NCBI GenBank assembly: GCA_013359235.1
Contig: JABWCE010000022.1
Location: 1 to 32,830 of the forward strand
DNA: 32,830 nt
Reading direction: 5' to 3'
From: Bacteroidota bacterium
GTDB taxonomy: Bacteria > Bacteroidota > Bacteroidia > NS11-12g > UBA9320
The stretch's first letter is position 1; each line of letters begins with the position of its first letter. Below the pieces are notes generated by a model. The model searched no databases. It worked only from the letters and a program-made list of their open reading frames with translations, and was not told the DNA's origin. The position numbers were made by a program, and so were the translations under genes. This document shows, in pieces, positions 6,033 to 14,669 of the stretch.

Positions 6033-8129
6033 ATGTCGGTTCAATTTTTTACCGAGTATCCACTTTGGTTTTTAGTTTTTTGTATTGCTGCCGGTGGCTT
6101 GTATTCATTTGTTTTGTACAGGCGGGGGCATGGTATTGTTGCAGGTATTTATCAAAAAATATTAATATGGATTTTGAGTATTTTAAGGTTTTTTGCAGTT
6201 ACAATAATAGCATTTTTGCTTCTTAATCCTCTTCTTAAATTCATTAAAAACGAAGTTCAGAAACCTTTCCTTATTCTCGGAATTGACAATTCAAATTCAA
6301 TATTAAACACAAAAGACTCAACTTTTTATCGCCAAAAAATAACTGAGATTTTTAATACCATTGAACAAAAATCAGGCAATAATGTAAAGGTTGAAAAATA
6401 TCTTTTTGGCAAAAATATTCAAATTAATAAAAAACCTGATTTTGTAGATAAACAAACTGATATATCTTCATTTTTTGATGAAATTTTGAACGTTTATTCA
6501 TCAAACAGTTCGGGAGGTATTATTTTACTTACTGACGGAATTTACAACAAAGGAAATAATCCTGTTTATTCTGTAAAAAACCTCAAATTCCCTGTATTTG
6601 CTATTGGGTTGGGCGATACTTCTACCCGTAAAGATTTAAAAATAACAAATATCAGAACCAATTCTATTGCTTATTTAAATAATTCATTTCCGGCTCAAAT
6701 AGATATTAAGGCTGATAAATGTACCTCACAAGCATATAACATTAAAGTTTTTAACGATGAAAAATTAATTCACCAAAACAGTGTAACACCTGCAACAAAT
6801 TCTGATTTTTACACTTTAACTTTAAATATTGATGCTCAAAAGCCGGGGATAATGCACCTTTCTGTTATAGTTTCAAACCTGAATGGCGAAATTACTTACA
6901 CTAACAACCGCAAAGATTTTTTTATTGATGTAATTGATGCAAGACAAAAAATTTTGATTTCGGCAAAAAGCCCCCACCCAGATTTGGCTGCGCTAAAACA
7001 AGCCTTTGAATCAAATAAAAATTACCAAACTGAAATTGATTTCAATGGAAATTTTACTCCCGAAAAACTAAATAAATTCGATTTAGTTGTACTGCACCAA
7101 ATGCCTTCAAACGGTCGTGATTTAAAAACTATTGAGATGATAAACAACTCTAAAATTCCAATGCTTTTTGTACTGGGAAGGCAAACAAATTTAAATTTAT
7201 TTAACACCCTAAAAAGCGGACTCACTTTTAATATTACCGGTAATGGTTACAATCAAAGTACTGCAATTATAAACAGTGATTTCAATCTTTTTGAGTTCAG
7301 CGAATCTGTAAAATCTACAGTTCCTTATTTTCCTCCTTTAGCAGTTGGGTTTGGTAATTTTATTATTAACGATAAATCGAAAATTATGCTTTTTCAGCAA
7401 ATAGGAAGCGTAAAAACCGAGCAACCACTTATATGTTTTAACGATAATAATAACACACGCAATGGGTTTATTACTGGCGAAGGTTTGTGGAGATGGAGGC
7501 TTATTGATTTTGAAAAAAACCAAAACCACAATGTTACTAACGACTTGATAAGTAAAATAGTTCAATACATGACCGCTGTAAATGATAAACGAAAACTTAG
7601 AGTTTACACAAGCCAAAACACTTTTAACGAAGACGAAAACATTTTATTTAATGCTGAATATTACAACCAATCTTATGAGTTGGTAAATAAACCTGATATT
7701 TCTTTGACAATAACAAACCCAAAGGGTAAAAACTATACTTACAACTTTAGCCGAACCGAAAATGCTTATAAACTTGATGCCGGCACATACTTGCCCGGAA
7801 GATATAATTACATAGCAAGAGTAGCCGGTGATAATACAAATTCGGCAAAAGGAAGTTTTTTAGTTAAACCATTGCAGGTAGAATATACCGAAACAAAAGC
7901 AAATCATGAAATGCTTAAAAACATTGCTAATAATACATCGGGTAAGTTTTTGAAACTTGAGCAAATTGATGAACTTTTGAAAAATATTAGCAAAAACAGT
8001 TCGTTCAAATCAGTTATTTTTTCAAAAAAAGAATTTAGCGACCTTATAAACCGCAAATGGGTGTTTTTTTTAATACTTTCTCTTTTATCTCTTGAATGGT
8101 TTTTGAGAAAAAGAAGTGGTTCGTATTAG
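6033..8129 (+). CDS. Membrane protein with VWA-like domain
   Basis: A ~698-residue protein. Two N-terminal membrane segments (about residues 9-27 and 42-65) precede a von Willebrand factor A-like domain with a MIDAS-type motif, DNSNS in LILGIDNSNSIL, and the later ILLTDG strand. A long middle region resembles the VWA/glutamine-amidotransferase-like proteins common in Bacteroidota, and one more membrane helix (WVFFLILSLLSLEWFL) and a basic tail close it. The ATG at 6033 is preferred; an in-frame TTG at 6021 would add four residues. The domain between the helices is probably periplasmic. It is followed after 16 bp by a small exported protein, so the two may be co-transcribed. The function is unknown. 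Confidence 0.75.
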   Translation: MSVQFFTEYPLWFLVFCIAAGGLYSFVLYRRGHGIVAGIYQKILIWILSILRFFAVTIIAFLLLNPLLKFIKNEVQKPFLILGIDNSNSILNTKDSTFYRQKITEIFNTIEQKSGNNVKVEKYLFGKNIQINKKPDFVDKQTDISSFFDEILNVYSSNSSGGIILLTDGIYNKGNNPVYSVKNLKFPVFAIGLGDTSTRKDLKITNIRTNSIAYLNNSFPAQIDIKADKCTSQAYNIKVFNDEKLIHQNSVTPATNSDFYTLTLNIDAQKPGIMHLSVIVSNLNGEITYTNNRKDFFIDVIDARQKILISAKSPHPDLAALKQAFESNKNYQTEIDFNGNFTPEKLNKFDLVVLHQMPSNGRDLKTIEMINNSKIPMLFVLGRQTNLNLFNTLKSGLTFNITGNGYNQSTAIINSDFNLFEFSESVKSTVPYFPPLAVGFGNFIINDKSKIMLFQQIGSVKTEQPLICFNDNNNTRNGFITGEGLWRWRLIDFEKNQNHNVTNDLISKIVQYMTAVNDKRKLRVYTSQNTFNEDENILFNAEYYNQSYELVNKPDISLTITNPKGKNYTYNFSRTENAYKLDAGTYLPGRYNYIARVAGDNTNSAKGSFLVKPLQVEYTETKANHEMLKNIANNTSGKFLKLEQIDELLKNISKNSSFKSVIFSKKEFSDLINRKWVFFLILSLLSLEWFLRKRSGSY

Positions 8130-8145
8130 TTTCTTTTTTTTCATT

Positions 8146-8715
8146 ATGAAATTACCCATAAAAATACTCTTTTTAATATTTGCTTTGCAAAATTCATATT
8201 TACTAAAAGCTCAAACAGATGAAGATACTATACCCCCAAAAACAAAAGTATGGAAAATAGAAACACCACAAGCACTTGCCGATACAGTGTGGAATGCATT
8301 AATTCAAAAAACTGATGAGCAGTTTTTGAGTTTAATACCCACTGTAGAATCGTTAAAAGAAACTTTTGACTCACTTGAAATAAAAAACAATCCTCAGATA
8401 ATAAAAATTAAACACAACTACATATCATTCCGTTTAAAAAAGCAGTATAAATCTTTAAAAATTCATGCCCGAAAAAACGATATAAAATTAAAACAGAGCA
8501 AACTTAACGAAGTAAAAGCCGTAGAAGGCAAAGACGATAAAGGAGTAATTTATGCGTATATAACACTTAATTGTTCGAAATCTAAAAAAGAATTTTTAAT
8601 AAAATTTGTTGCCCTAAAGCTATACAATTACTGGTATATAGCCGACCAACTTAAAATGGAAATGAAAGAAGAAAACCCCTATTACAAACCACAATTGAAA
8701 AAAGAAAAAAAGTGA
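8146..8715 (+). CDS. Small exported hypothetical protein
   Basis: A 189-residue protein starting at the ATG at 8146 with a clear signal peptide (MKLPIKILFLIFALQNSYLLKAQ). An upstream GTG at 8116 would overlap the preceding gene and bury the signal peptide. The mature part is Lys-rich, has no Cys lipobox, and has a C-terminal stretch (AYITLNCSKSKKEFLIKFVA... YWYIADQLKME) that looks like the beta-sheet end of an NTF2-like or similar small fold; this is a guess. It lies 16 bp behind the VWA-like gene and converges with aspS. I do not recognise the family. Confidence 0.6.
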   Translation: MKLPIKILFLIFALQNSYLLKAQTDEDTIPPKTKVWKIETPQALADTVWNALIQKTDEQFLSLIPTVESLKETFDSLEIKNNPQIIKIKHNYISFRLKKQYKSLKIHARKNDIKLKQSKLNEVKAVEGKDDKGVIYAYITLNCSKSKKEFLIKFVALKLYNYWYIADQLKMEMKEENPYYKPQLKKEKK

Positions 8716-8753
8716 TAGGAATAAAAAAGACTTAAACTTATTTTAAAAAAAAC

Positions 8754-10490
8754 TCAAATTAACCCCAATTCCTTTTTCTGTTCGGGGCTTATATCTGATG
8801 GAGCATCAATCATTACATCTCTGCCCGTATTGTTTTTGGGAAATGCAATAAAATCGCGGATAGAATCTGAACCACCTAAAATTGAACAAAGCCTGTCTAA
8901 ACCAAAAGCAATACCCCCATGAGGCGGAGCGCCGTATTCAAAGGCATTAATCAAAAAACCGAATTGTTCTTGAGCCTGCTCTGCACTAAAACCCAAAGTA
9001 GCAAATATTTGTTGTTGAAGTTGGCGGTTGTGTATCCTTATACTTCCTCCACCAATTTCTACACCGTTTATTACCAAATCATAAGCATTGGCTTTGATTT
9101 TTGCAGGGTTTGATTTTAGTAAATCAAAATCTTCGGGCTTGGGCGATGTAAAAGGATGGTGCATTGCATGCCATCTGTTGTTTTCTTCATCAAATTCAAA
9201 TAATGGAAAATCTGTTACCCATAATGGATAAAAAATTTCGGCATTTCTCAAACCTTGCATTTTTGCAACTTCAAGCCTAAGTTCGTTCATTTGTTTACGT
9301 GTAGTGTGCAAGTCGCCGCTCAATACGAGTATTAAATCATTTTTTTCTGCATTACAAGCTTTTGCCCATTTTTGCAAGGCGTTGCTGTCATAAAATTTGT
9401 CAACTGATGATTTTAAACTTCCGTCTTCCAAAACTCTGCAATAAATCATGCCTTTTGCCCCTATTTGCTGTCGTTTTACATATTCTGTAAGTTCGTCAAT
9501 TTGTTTTCGGGTAAAGTTTGCTGCTTGTTTTACATTTATTGCTATAATGGTTTCGGCATTATCAAAAATAGAGAACCCGTATCCACGAGCCACATTATCA
9601 AGATATACAAATTTCATATCAAACCTAAGGTCGGGTTTGTCGCTACCGTAGTTTTTCATTGCATCTTCGTAACTCATTCTTTCAAATTTGTCAAAATCTA
9701 AATTTTTAACATTTTTAAAAATGTGTTTTATAAGCCCTTCAAACATTAATAAAATATCTTCTTGTTCTACAAAGCTCATTTCGCAGTCTATTTGAGTAAA
9801 CTCAGGTTGACGGTCGGCACGCAGGTCTTCGTCTCTAAAGCATTTTACAATTTGATAATATCTGTCAAATCCGCTAACCATAAGCAATTGCTTAAAAGTT
9901 TGAGGACTTTGAGGCAGGGCGTACCATTGCCCTTCGTTTAATCGCGAAGGAACAACAAAATCTCTTGCTCCTTCGGGTGTTGATTTGATAAGAACAGGCG
10001 TTTCAACTTCAATAAAATTTTGAGAATCGAGGTATTGACGGGTAAACTTGGTTACATTGTGCCTTAATTCTAAATTTTTTCTCACAATTTCACGTCTAAG
10101 GTCAATATATCTGTATTTCATCCTCAGTTCGTCTCCACCATCAGTTTCGGTTTCGATAGTAAATGGTGGTGTTTTTGATTCGTTCATTACAGTAATTTCT
10201 TTTACATGAACTTCAATATCGCCTGTGGGCATTTTGTCATTTTTCGAGCTTCTTTCAGCTACTTTGCCTTTTATTTGCAACACAAATTCACGCCCGAGTT
10301 TTCTTGCTTTCTCAAAAATTTCATTGTCTCTGTTCTTGTCAAACGAAAGTTGTGTTATGCCATATCGGTCTCTCAAATCAATAAAACCAATTGTGCCAAT
10401 ATCTCTGCTTCGGTGGAGCCAACCGCAAAGTATTACATCTTTATTAGCATCGGCAAGCCTCAATTCTCCGCAAGTGTGTGTTCTAAGCAT
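8754..10490 (-). CDS. aspS: Aspartate-tRNA ligase
   Basis: A 578-residue class II aminoacyl-tRNA synthetase of the bacterial AspRS type. The N-terminal OB-fold anticodon-binding domain (about 1-110) includes [22 protein letters not shown]. Class II motif 2 appears as [20 protein letters not shown], and motif 3 as [10 protein letters not shown] near the C-terminus. The ~120-residue GAD insertion typical of bacterial AspRS lies between them, in keeping with the length. It charges tRNA-Asp with aspartate in the cytosol. The ATG at 10490 is preceded by TATATTTG (10508-10501), a good -7 box, though no -33 box is clear. The gene converges with the exported-protein gene. Confidence 0.98.
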   Translation of the reverse strand: MLRTHTCGELRLADANKDVILCGWLHRSRDIGTIGFIDLRDRYGITQLSFDKNRDNEIFEKARKLGREFVLQIKGKVAERSSKNDKMPTGDIEVHVKEITVMNESKTPPFTIETETDGGDELRMKYRYIDLRREIVRKNLELRHNVTKFTRQYLDSQNFIEVETPVLIKSTPEGARDFVVPSRLNEGQWYALPQSPQTFKQLLMVSGFDRYYQIVKCFRDEDLRADRQPEFTQIDCEMSFVEQEDILLMFEGLIKHIFKNVKNLDFDKFERMSYEDAMKNYGSDKPDLRFDMKFVYLDNVARGYGFSIFDNAETIIAINVKQAANFTRKQIDELTEYVKRQQIGAKGMIYCRVLEDGSLKSSVDKFYDSNALQKWAKACNAEKNDLILVLSGDLHTTRKQMNELRLEVAKMQGLRNAEIFYPLWVTDFPLFEFDEENNRWHAMHHPFTSPKPEDFDLLKSNPAKIKANAYDLVINGVEIGGGSIRIHNRQLQQQIFATLGFSAEQAQEQFGFLINAFEYGAPPHGGIAFGLDRLCSILGGSDSIRDFIAFPKNNTGRDVMIDAPSDISPEQKKELGLI

Positions 10491-10574
10491 AATTTTTCTG
10501 CAAATATAGAAATATGTTTTGTTTGGGAGTTTTGATTTTTTTTACTGCATTTTGACTAAATTATTGTTTAAACA

Positions 10575-10606
10575 TTTGTTTTATAAATAAATCATTAATA
10601 CGTTTG
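10575..10606 (+). promoter_or_regulatory. Promoter of the first small membrane protein
   Basis: TTTG (10575-10578), a 20-nt spacer and TACGTTTG (10599-10606) match the Bacteroidota -33/-7 consensus. The surrounding AAACATTTGTTTTA is repeated in the promoter of the paralogue at 11167-11197. Confidence 0.6.
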
Positions 10607-10637
10607 TTGTATATAAAATTCAAAAAAAATATTAATT

Positions 10638-11075
10638 ATGAAAAAAATAATCTATTTATCCATTCTGTTAATTATGCCATTATTTTGTATTTCGGCTATA
10701 AACGATTTTAGCTATGATAAAATTGAATTATCCGAAAATTTTTCTGAAATTGATTTGATATCAAATTACATTGACCAAAATGAAATTACATTTAATGAAT
10801 TGTCAAAAAATCACCTTTTTGAAGGCAATATAGAATTGACAAATCAAATTAGTGTAAAACCAAATCTAAAATTTGAAGATGTAGATTGGGGTGCGTTTGC
10901 ATGGGGATTTTGTTGTTTTCCGGTGGGTATTTTTACCGTTTTGATAAATGATAAAAAAGACCAGAAAAGCAAAGATTCTTTATGGGCCGGTTTGGGAGCA
11001 TCATCAATATTATCATCATTAGCTTATTTTGGTGTATATACATATTTAATTATGTATTCTTATACTTATTATTAA
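10638..11075 (+). CDS. Small exported/membrane protein, first of a tandem pair
   Basis: A 145-residue protein with a signal peptide (MKKIIYLSILLIMPLFCISA), a ~75-residue acidic mature part, then FAWGFCCFPVGIFTV, a hydrophobic Cys-rich segment, a short charged DKKDQKSKDS turn and a second hydrophobic helix, ending in a Tyr-rich tail. It is clearly paralogous to the next gene: both share the signal peptide, the SKNxLFxGNxxLTNxISVKPN segment and the WGF(C/L)CxPxGxF motif. Similar proteins occur in Bacteroidota as unnamed small membrane proteins. The function is unknown. It has its own promoter. Confidence 0.7.
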   Translation: MKKIIYLSILLIMPLFCISAINDFSYDKIELSENFSEIDLISNYIDQNEITFNELSKNHLFEGNIELTNQISVKPNLKFEDVDWGAFAWGFCCFPVGIFTVLINDKKDQKSKDSLWAGLGASSILSSLAYFGVYTYLIMYSYTYY

Positions 11076-11166
11076 ATAAAATTCAGTTTTAAAAAATGCT
11101 AATACAATTTAAATTGCTGCTTATACAGCTAAAATTGAATAATTAATGTAATTATTTTTTAAAACA

Positions 11167-11197
11167 TTTGTTTTAATTAAAAACTAATATAAGTTTG
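11167..11197 (+). promoter_or_regulatory. Promoter of the second small membrane protein
   Basis: TTTG (11167-11170), a 19-nt spacer and TAAGTTTG (11190-11197). The AAACATTTGTTTTA context around the -33 box is the same as at the first paralogue, so the promoter was duplicated with the gene. Confidence 0.6.
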
Positions 11198-11217
11198 TAG
11201 CACTTAATAATTTTATT

Positions 11218-11637
11218 ATGAAAAAAATAATCTATTTAATCAGTTTTCTTGCATTGCCATTACTAAGTATTTCGGCAACAAATGAGTTTAGCTACGACAA
11301 AAACTCTTTATCAGACCAGTTTTCGCAACTCGAACAAGTATCACTTTATGTTGACCAAAACAATGTTACTTATTCTGAATTATCAAAAAATCCACTTTTT
11401 AAAGGTAATTTAGACCTAACAAATCACATTTCCGTAAAACCAAATTTCAGTTTTGATGATATTGACTGGATAGCGTTTGCTTGGGGATTTTTATGCTGCC
11501 CTATCGGATTTTTCATTGTTGTTTTGGATGATGATAAATCAAAAGAAGAAAAAACTTCTTTTTGGATTGGCGTAATTTCGAGTGTTGTTTTAAGTAGTAT
11601 TAGTGCTTTAGCCACTCCCAGATACTATTATTATTAG
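11218..11637 (+). CDS. Small exported/membrane protein, second of a tandem pair
   Basis: A 139-residue paralogue of the protein at 10638-11075, with the signal peptide MKKIIYLISFLALPLLSISA and the motif WGFLCCPIGFFIVVL. A second helix follows a DDDKSKEEKTS turn, and the end is RYYYY. The pair arose by tandem duplication including the promoter. The gene's TAG stop (11635-11637) is almost directly followed by the start of the restriction-modification island, whose base composition and codon use differ. The function is unknown. Confidence 0.7.
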   Translation: MKKIIYLISFLALPLLSISATNEFSYDKNSLSDQFSQLEQVSLYVDQNNVTYSELSKNPLFKGNLDLTNHISVKPNFSFDDIDWIAFAWGFLCCPIGFFIVVLDDDKSKEEKTSFWIGVISSVVLSSISALATPRYYYY

Positions 11638-11747
11638 TTTGTGGCAACTCTGGCACCCCATTGACCGTCTGTGCTAATCCGAAAGTTTGTTGACGTTTTC
11701 GGACAAAATCCAAAAGTGCAGAGATAATTAAATCCTACATTTGTGAA

Positions 11748-12725
11748 ATGGAAAACGACTTGACAGCATCAATGGTTTTTGAGGACATCGTAAAATATGT
11801 TGCTCAAAACGGCACACAGCCATCAATCAAACCAACCCTCAAAACGGACTACACAGCTTTGTATGTTGGCGACTGTCTTGAAATTATGAGCCGCTTTCCC
11901 GACAACTATGTGGATATGATTTTTGCCGACCCACCCTACAACCTTTCCAATGACGGTGTAACCTGTCATGCAGGACGAATGGTGAAGGTAAATAAGGGCA
12001 AATGGGACAAGAGCAAAGGATTTGACGAGGACTTAAAATTTCACGAAACCTGGATTGCAGAGTGTAGACGGGTTTTAAAACCCGAAGGAACAATTTGGAT
12101 TAGCGGAACGAACCACAGCATTTATCAGTGTGGCTATGTTTTACAAAAGCAAAACTTCCATATTCTAAACGACATTTCTTGGTTCAAACCCAACGCTGCA
12201 CCAAACCTTGCTTGCACAACATTTGCACACAGCCACGAAACTCTGTTGTGGGCAAGAAAAGACAAGAAAGCCCGACACATTTTCAATTACGACTTGATGA
12301 AAAACGGAAGTTTCTCAGAGGACAAAATGAAAGCTCCCGACAAGCAAATGCGTAGCGTTTGGAGCATACCGACACCGACACCTGACGAAAAAATTTTCGG
12401 CAAACACCCGACACAAAAACCGCTTGCACTTTTAAAACGCATTGTGCTTTCATCAACAAAAGAGGGTTGTTTGATACTTGACCCATTTAACGGAGGCGGC
12501 ACAACTGGTGTAGCTGCGAAAGTTATTGGCAACAGAAAATATATCGGCATTGACATCAGAGAGGAAAATGATTATGGCGTTACCCTGCCTATGCAAACAC
12601 ACAAGGCAAACACACAGGCAGTGTCGGGCTATCCGCTTCAATCTTTTTGCTCAACACACGAAACCAACGCAGCAAAAAGGATTTCCGCTTCTTTCCCTAA
12701 CGCAAAATTCCAGTTAGCTGCTTAA
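11748..12725 (+). CDS. Beta-class site-specific DNA methyltransferase
   Basis: A 325-residue amino-methyltransferase (N6-adenine or N4-cytosine). The catalytic motif DPPYN lies at residues 61-65 and the SAM-binding motif DPFNGGGTTG at 245-254, so the target-recognition part lies between them: the permuted order of the beta class. The segment KQMRSVWSIPTPTPDEKIFGKHPTQKPLALL is typical of this class and recalls the MboII/HpyAII group, which modify GAAGA; the specificity is only a guess. Its stop overlaps the ATG of the next gene, so the genes are coupled. It is richer in GC and uses different codons from its chromosomal neighbours, which suggests transfer. A -7-like TACATTTG lies just before the ATG (11736-11743), and a short inverted repeat, TCCGAAA/TTTCGGA, at 11678-11703. 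Confidence 0.93.
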   Translation: MENDLTASMVFEDIVKYVAQNGTQPSIKPTLKTDYTALYVGDCLEIMSRFPDNYVDMIFADPPYNLSNDGVTCHAGRMVKVNKGKWDKSKGFDEDLKFHETWIAECRRVLKPEGTIWISGTNHSIYQCGYVLQKQNFHILNDISWFKPNAAPNLACTTFAHSHETLLWARKDKKARHIFNYDLMKNGSFSEDKMKAPDKQMRSVWSIPTPTPDEKIFGKHPTQKPLALLKRIVLSSTKEGCLILDPFNGGGTTGVAAKVIGNRKYIGIDIREENDYGVTLPMQTHKANTQAVSGYPLQSFCSTHETNAAKRISASFPNAKFQLAA

Positions 12726-13441
12726 TGAAACAACATGAACAGGTGATAGAGGTAATGAGGAGAAACGGAGGTTATGCTACTCTCGGATTTCTCAATCAAA
12801 AAGTTGATGTTTCCAACTGGCAATCTAAAACTCCTTTTGCTTCAATCAGAAGAATTGTTCAAGATGAAAAATACTTTTTAAAAATAAAGCCAGGGCTTTG
12901 GGCTTTAAAAGAATTTGAAAAAGAAATTTTAAAGAAATTCCAAATTCAGGACGCTTCAAAAAAAGAAAGCGAAGAAAAATTCAATCATTCTTATTATCAA
13001 GGGCTACTTCTGGAAATAGGAAATTTAAAGGGGTATAAAACATATATTCCACCACAAGACAAAAACAAATTATTTCTTGAAAAATCTCTTGGTTCAATTT
13101 CAAAGGTTGAAACAATACTTGAATTTTCTTATCCAGAAATTATTGGAAGAGCTAAAACGATTGATGTCATTTGGTTTAATGAAAGAAAAATGCCTTACTC
13201 CTTTTTTGAAGTTGAGCACTCAACAGATATTCAAAATTCACTCTTAAAATTTAATGACCTTCAAGATTTTTATTCAAATTTTTATATCGTGAGCGCTACA
13301 GAAAGAAAAAGAGAGTTTGAAAATAAAATCAATTACAGAGCATTTAAAGAAGTAAAAGAGAGAATTAAATTTATTGATTACGATTTTGTTTCTAATCTAC
13401 ATACTAAATCATTTGAATTAGCGTCCATTGGAAATCTATAA
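12725..13441 (+). CDS. Winged-helix and PD-(D/E)XK-like protein, candidate restriction nuclease
   Basis: A 238-residue protein. The first ~65 residues look like a winged helix (VIEVMRRNGGYATLGFLNQ... KPGLWALKEF). The C-terminal half holds a candidate PD-(D/E)XK nuclease site: Asp147 in AKTIDVIWFN, then FFEVEHST with Glu162 and Glu164. The usual Lys is missing (ExE in place of ExK), a variant found in some restriction enzymes. It shares an overlapping stop/start with the methyltransferase, so it is probably the nuclease partner or a subunit of it. It is more AT-rich than the methyltransferase, so the module may be a mosaic. No catalytic data support this; it could also be a specificity or accessory subunit. 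Confidence 0.65.
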   Translation: MKQHEQVIEVMRRNGGYATLGFLNQKVDVSNWQSKTPFASIRRIVQDEKYFLKIKPGLWALKEFEKEILKKFQIQDASKKESEEKFNHSYYQGLLLEIGNLKGYKTYIPPQDKNKLFLEKSLGSISKVETILEFSYPEIIGRAKTIDVIWFNERKMPYSFFEVEHSTDIQNSLLKFNDLQDFYSNFYIVSATERKREFENKINYRAFKEVKERIKFIDYDFVSNLHTKSFELASIGNL

Positions 13442-13443
13442 TT

Positions 13444-14341
13444 ATGAATTTACAAGAACAATACGATAAGATTTATTCTTACTTCAAAACAACTTCTGAA
13501 CCTTTTGACAAATTGGACTGGGATGGTTCAATTTTGAAGGTTTTATTGAACGAGAAATTAGTTGAAGAATATTCTGTTGCTGATTTGAAAGAGTTTATTA
13601 GAGATTTTTGATGCTTACAAAATTCAGAAACACAACTTTGAAGAAACTCCGTTTATCATTTCTGCTGAACAGATAAAGCAGGCAACTAAACATTTCACCA
13701 AAACCAATGAAAGAGAAGTTCGTACTCTTTGCAAGCAAGACAGCAGGGAAGACCGACCAAAAGTTTTCGTTGACAACAATGTATTTCTTCTTCCGACACG
13801 AAACGGAGAATATGCCATTGTGGAAGGCGAAGGATATACAGATATTCCGCTCATTGAAAGTTCTGCAAAAATTTATACTTCTAAACTTGATTTCATTCTT
13901 GACACATCACAGGTCGGTAATTCTGAAATGCAGCATTTAGATTTTGCCTACGCTGCAAGTTTAGTCCGCACTTTTTTAGAGGACGACAGTTTGGTGCTTA
14001 CAATACGAGGCAGAAAATACACACCAAATTTTTCTTTCAATGTCGGCAGGCAGACCATTACCGCAGAGAGCGTGCAGACAGAAGTTGATGCCGGTTACGA
14101 AGGACGAAACCAAGTCGTGCTGATTGAAGCAAAAAACAGTCAGACAAACAACATAATCATCCGGCAGTTGTTTTATCCTTTCAGACAATGGCAACACCAT
14201 ACCAAGAAAAAAGTAAAAACACTTTTCTTTGAAAAGCGAGGCAATTTTTATTCTCTGTGGCAATACGAGTTCAATGACATCAATGATTACAACAGTTTAT
14301 CGCTAACAAAATCACAACGGTTTGAAATTATTGAAAAGTAA
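13444..14341 (+). pseudogene. Type II restriction endonuclease-like gene, frameshifted
   Basis: The frame opens at the ATG at 13444 (MNLQEQYDKIYSYFKTTSEP) and ends in TGA at 13609-13611 after 55 residues. The protein continues in the next frame from 13610 (DAYKIQKHNFEETPF) to 14341. Removing one T from the five-T run at 13605-13609 joins them as RDFDAYKIQ, giving ~298 residues. The second half has a PD-(D/E)XK-like site, EVDAGYEGRNQVVLIEAKN, with Asp, Glu and Lys in place. It begins 3 bp after the winged-helix nuclease gene, completing a three-gene restriction-modification operon. The break may be real (a phase-variable or inactivated nuclease) or a sequencing error in the T run. Confidence 0.75.
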
Positions 14342-14378
14342 ATATGAAACAGCAGACCATCGGTCGGAAAGAAGAGCA

Positions 14379-14520
14379 GCCGCCAACATCGTATTGGCAA
14401 TAGTCGGGCTAAACAGCTTCGTATCAACGGAAGTGCTAAATTCAGCTTCTGTTCTTCGATTGAATCCCGAAGCTTCGGGATGCTAAAACTCTCGCCTTCG
14501 GCAATATCCGCCGCTAAAAG
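14379..14520 (+). other. attC-like folded element downstream of the restriction-modification genes
   Basis: Read on the plus strand, it shows the same ordered blocks as the minus-strand reading of 245-111: CAACATCG, TTGGCAATA, GGAAGTGC, a perfect ATCCCGAAGCTTCGGGAT palindrome (14464-14481), GCTAAAA and a GC-rich closing block (ATCCGCCGCT). It opens with GCCGCCAAC (14379-14387), an R''-like core that is nearly the complement of the GTTAGGCGGC found at the array junctions. It lies just behind the R-M genes, as the sister elements lie behind theirs. The rest of the 328-bp gap (to 14669) is AT-rich, with nothing I recognise. Confidence 0.5.
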
Positions 14521-14669
14521 AATAATTTTACTCAAGTTAATCAAAGAGCTACATTTAATAGCTGCTTGGTTAATTTTACTGTTAAAGTATCTTCAGGCTC
14601 AATACTTTTTACTGTTCGGTATCTTGTTTTCATTGTTTTATAAAAAAACTTAAGTTTATTTTTAAATAG

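Noticed and set aside
11678-11703. Controller-protein (C-box) operator upstream of the methyltransferase
   Set aside because: There is a 7-bp inverted repeat, TCCGAAA/TTTCGGA, but no controller gene lies in the module and the spacing is unlike known C-boxes. It is noted only as a repeat.
12283-12641. Minus-strand ORFs opposite the methyltransferase gene
   Set aside because: They are shadows of a strongly supported gene, with no motifs or start context of their own.
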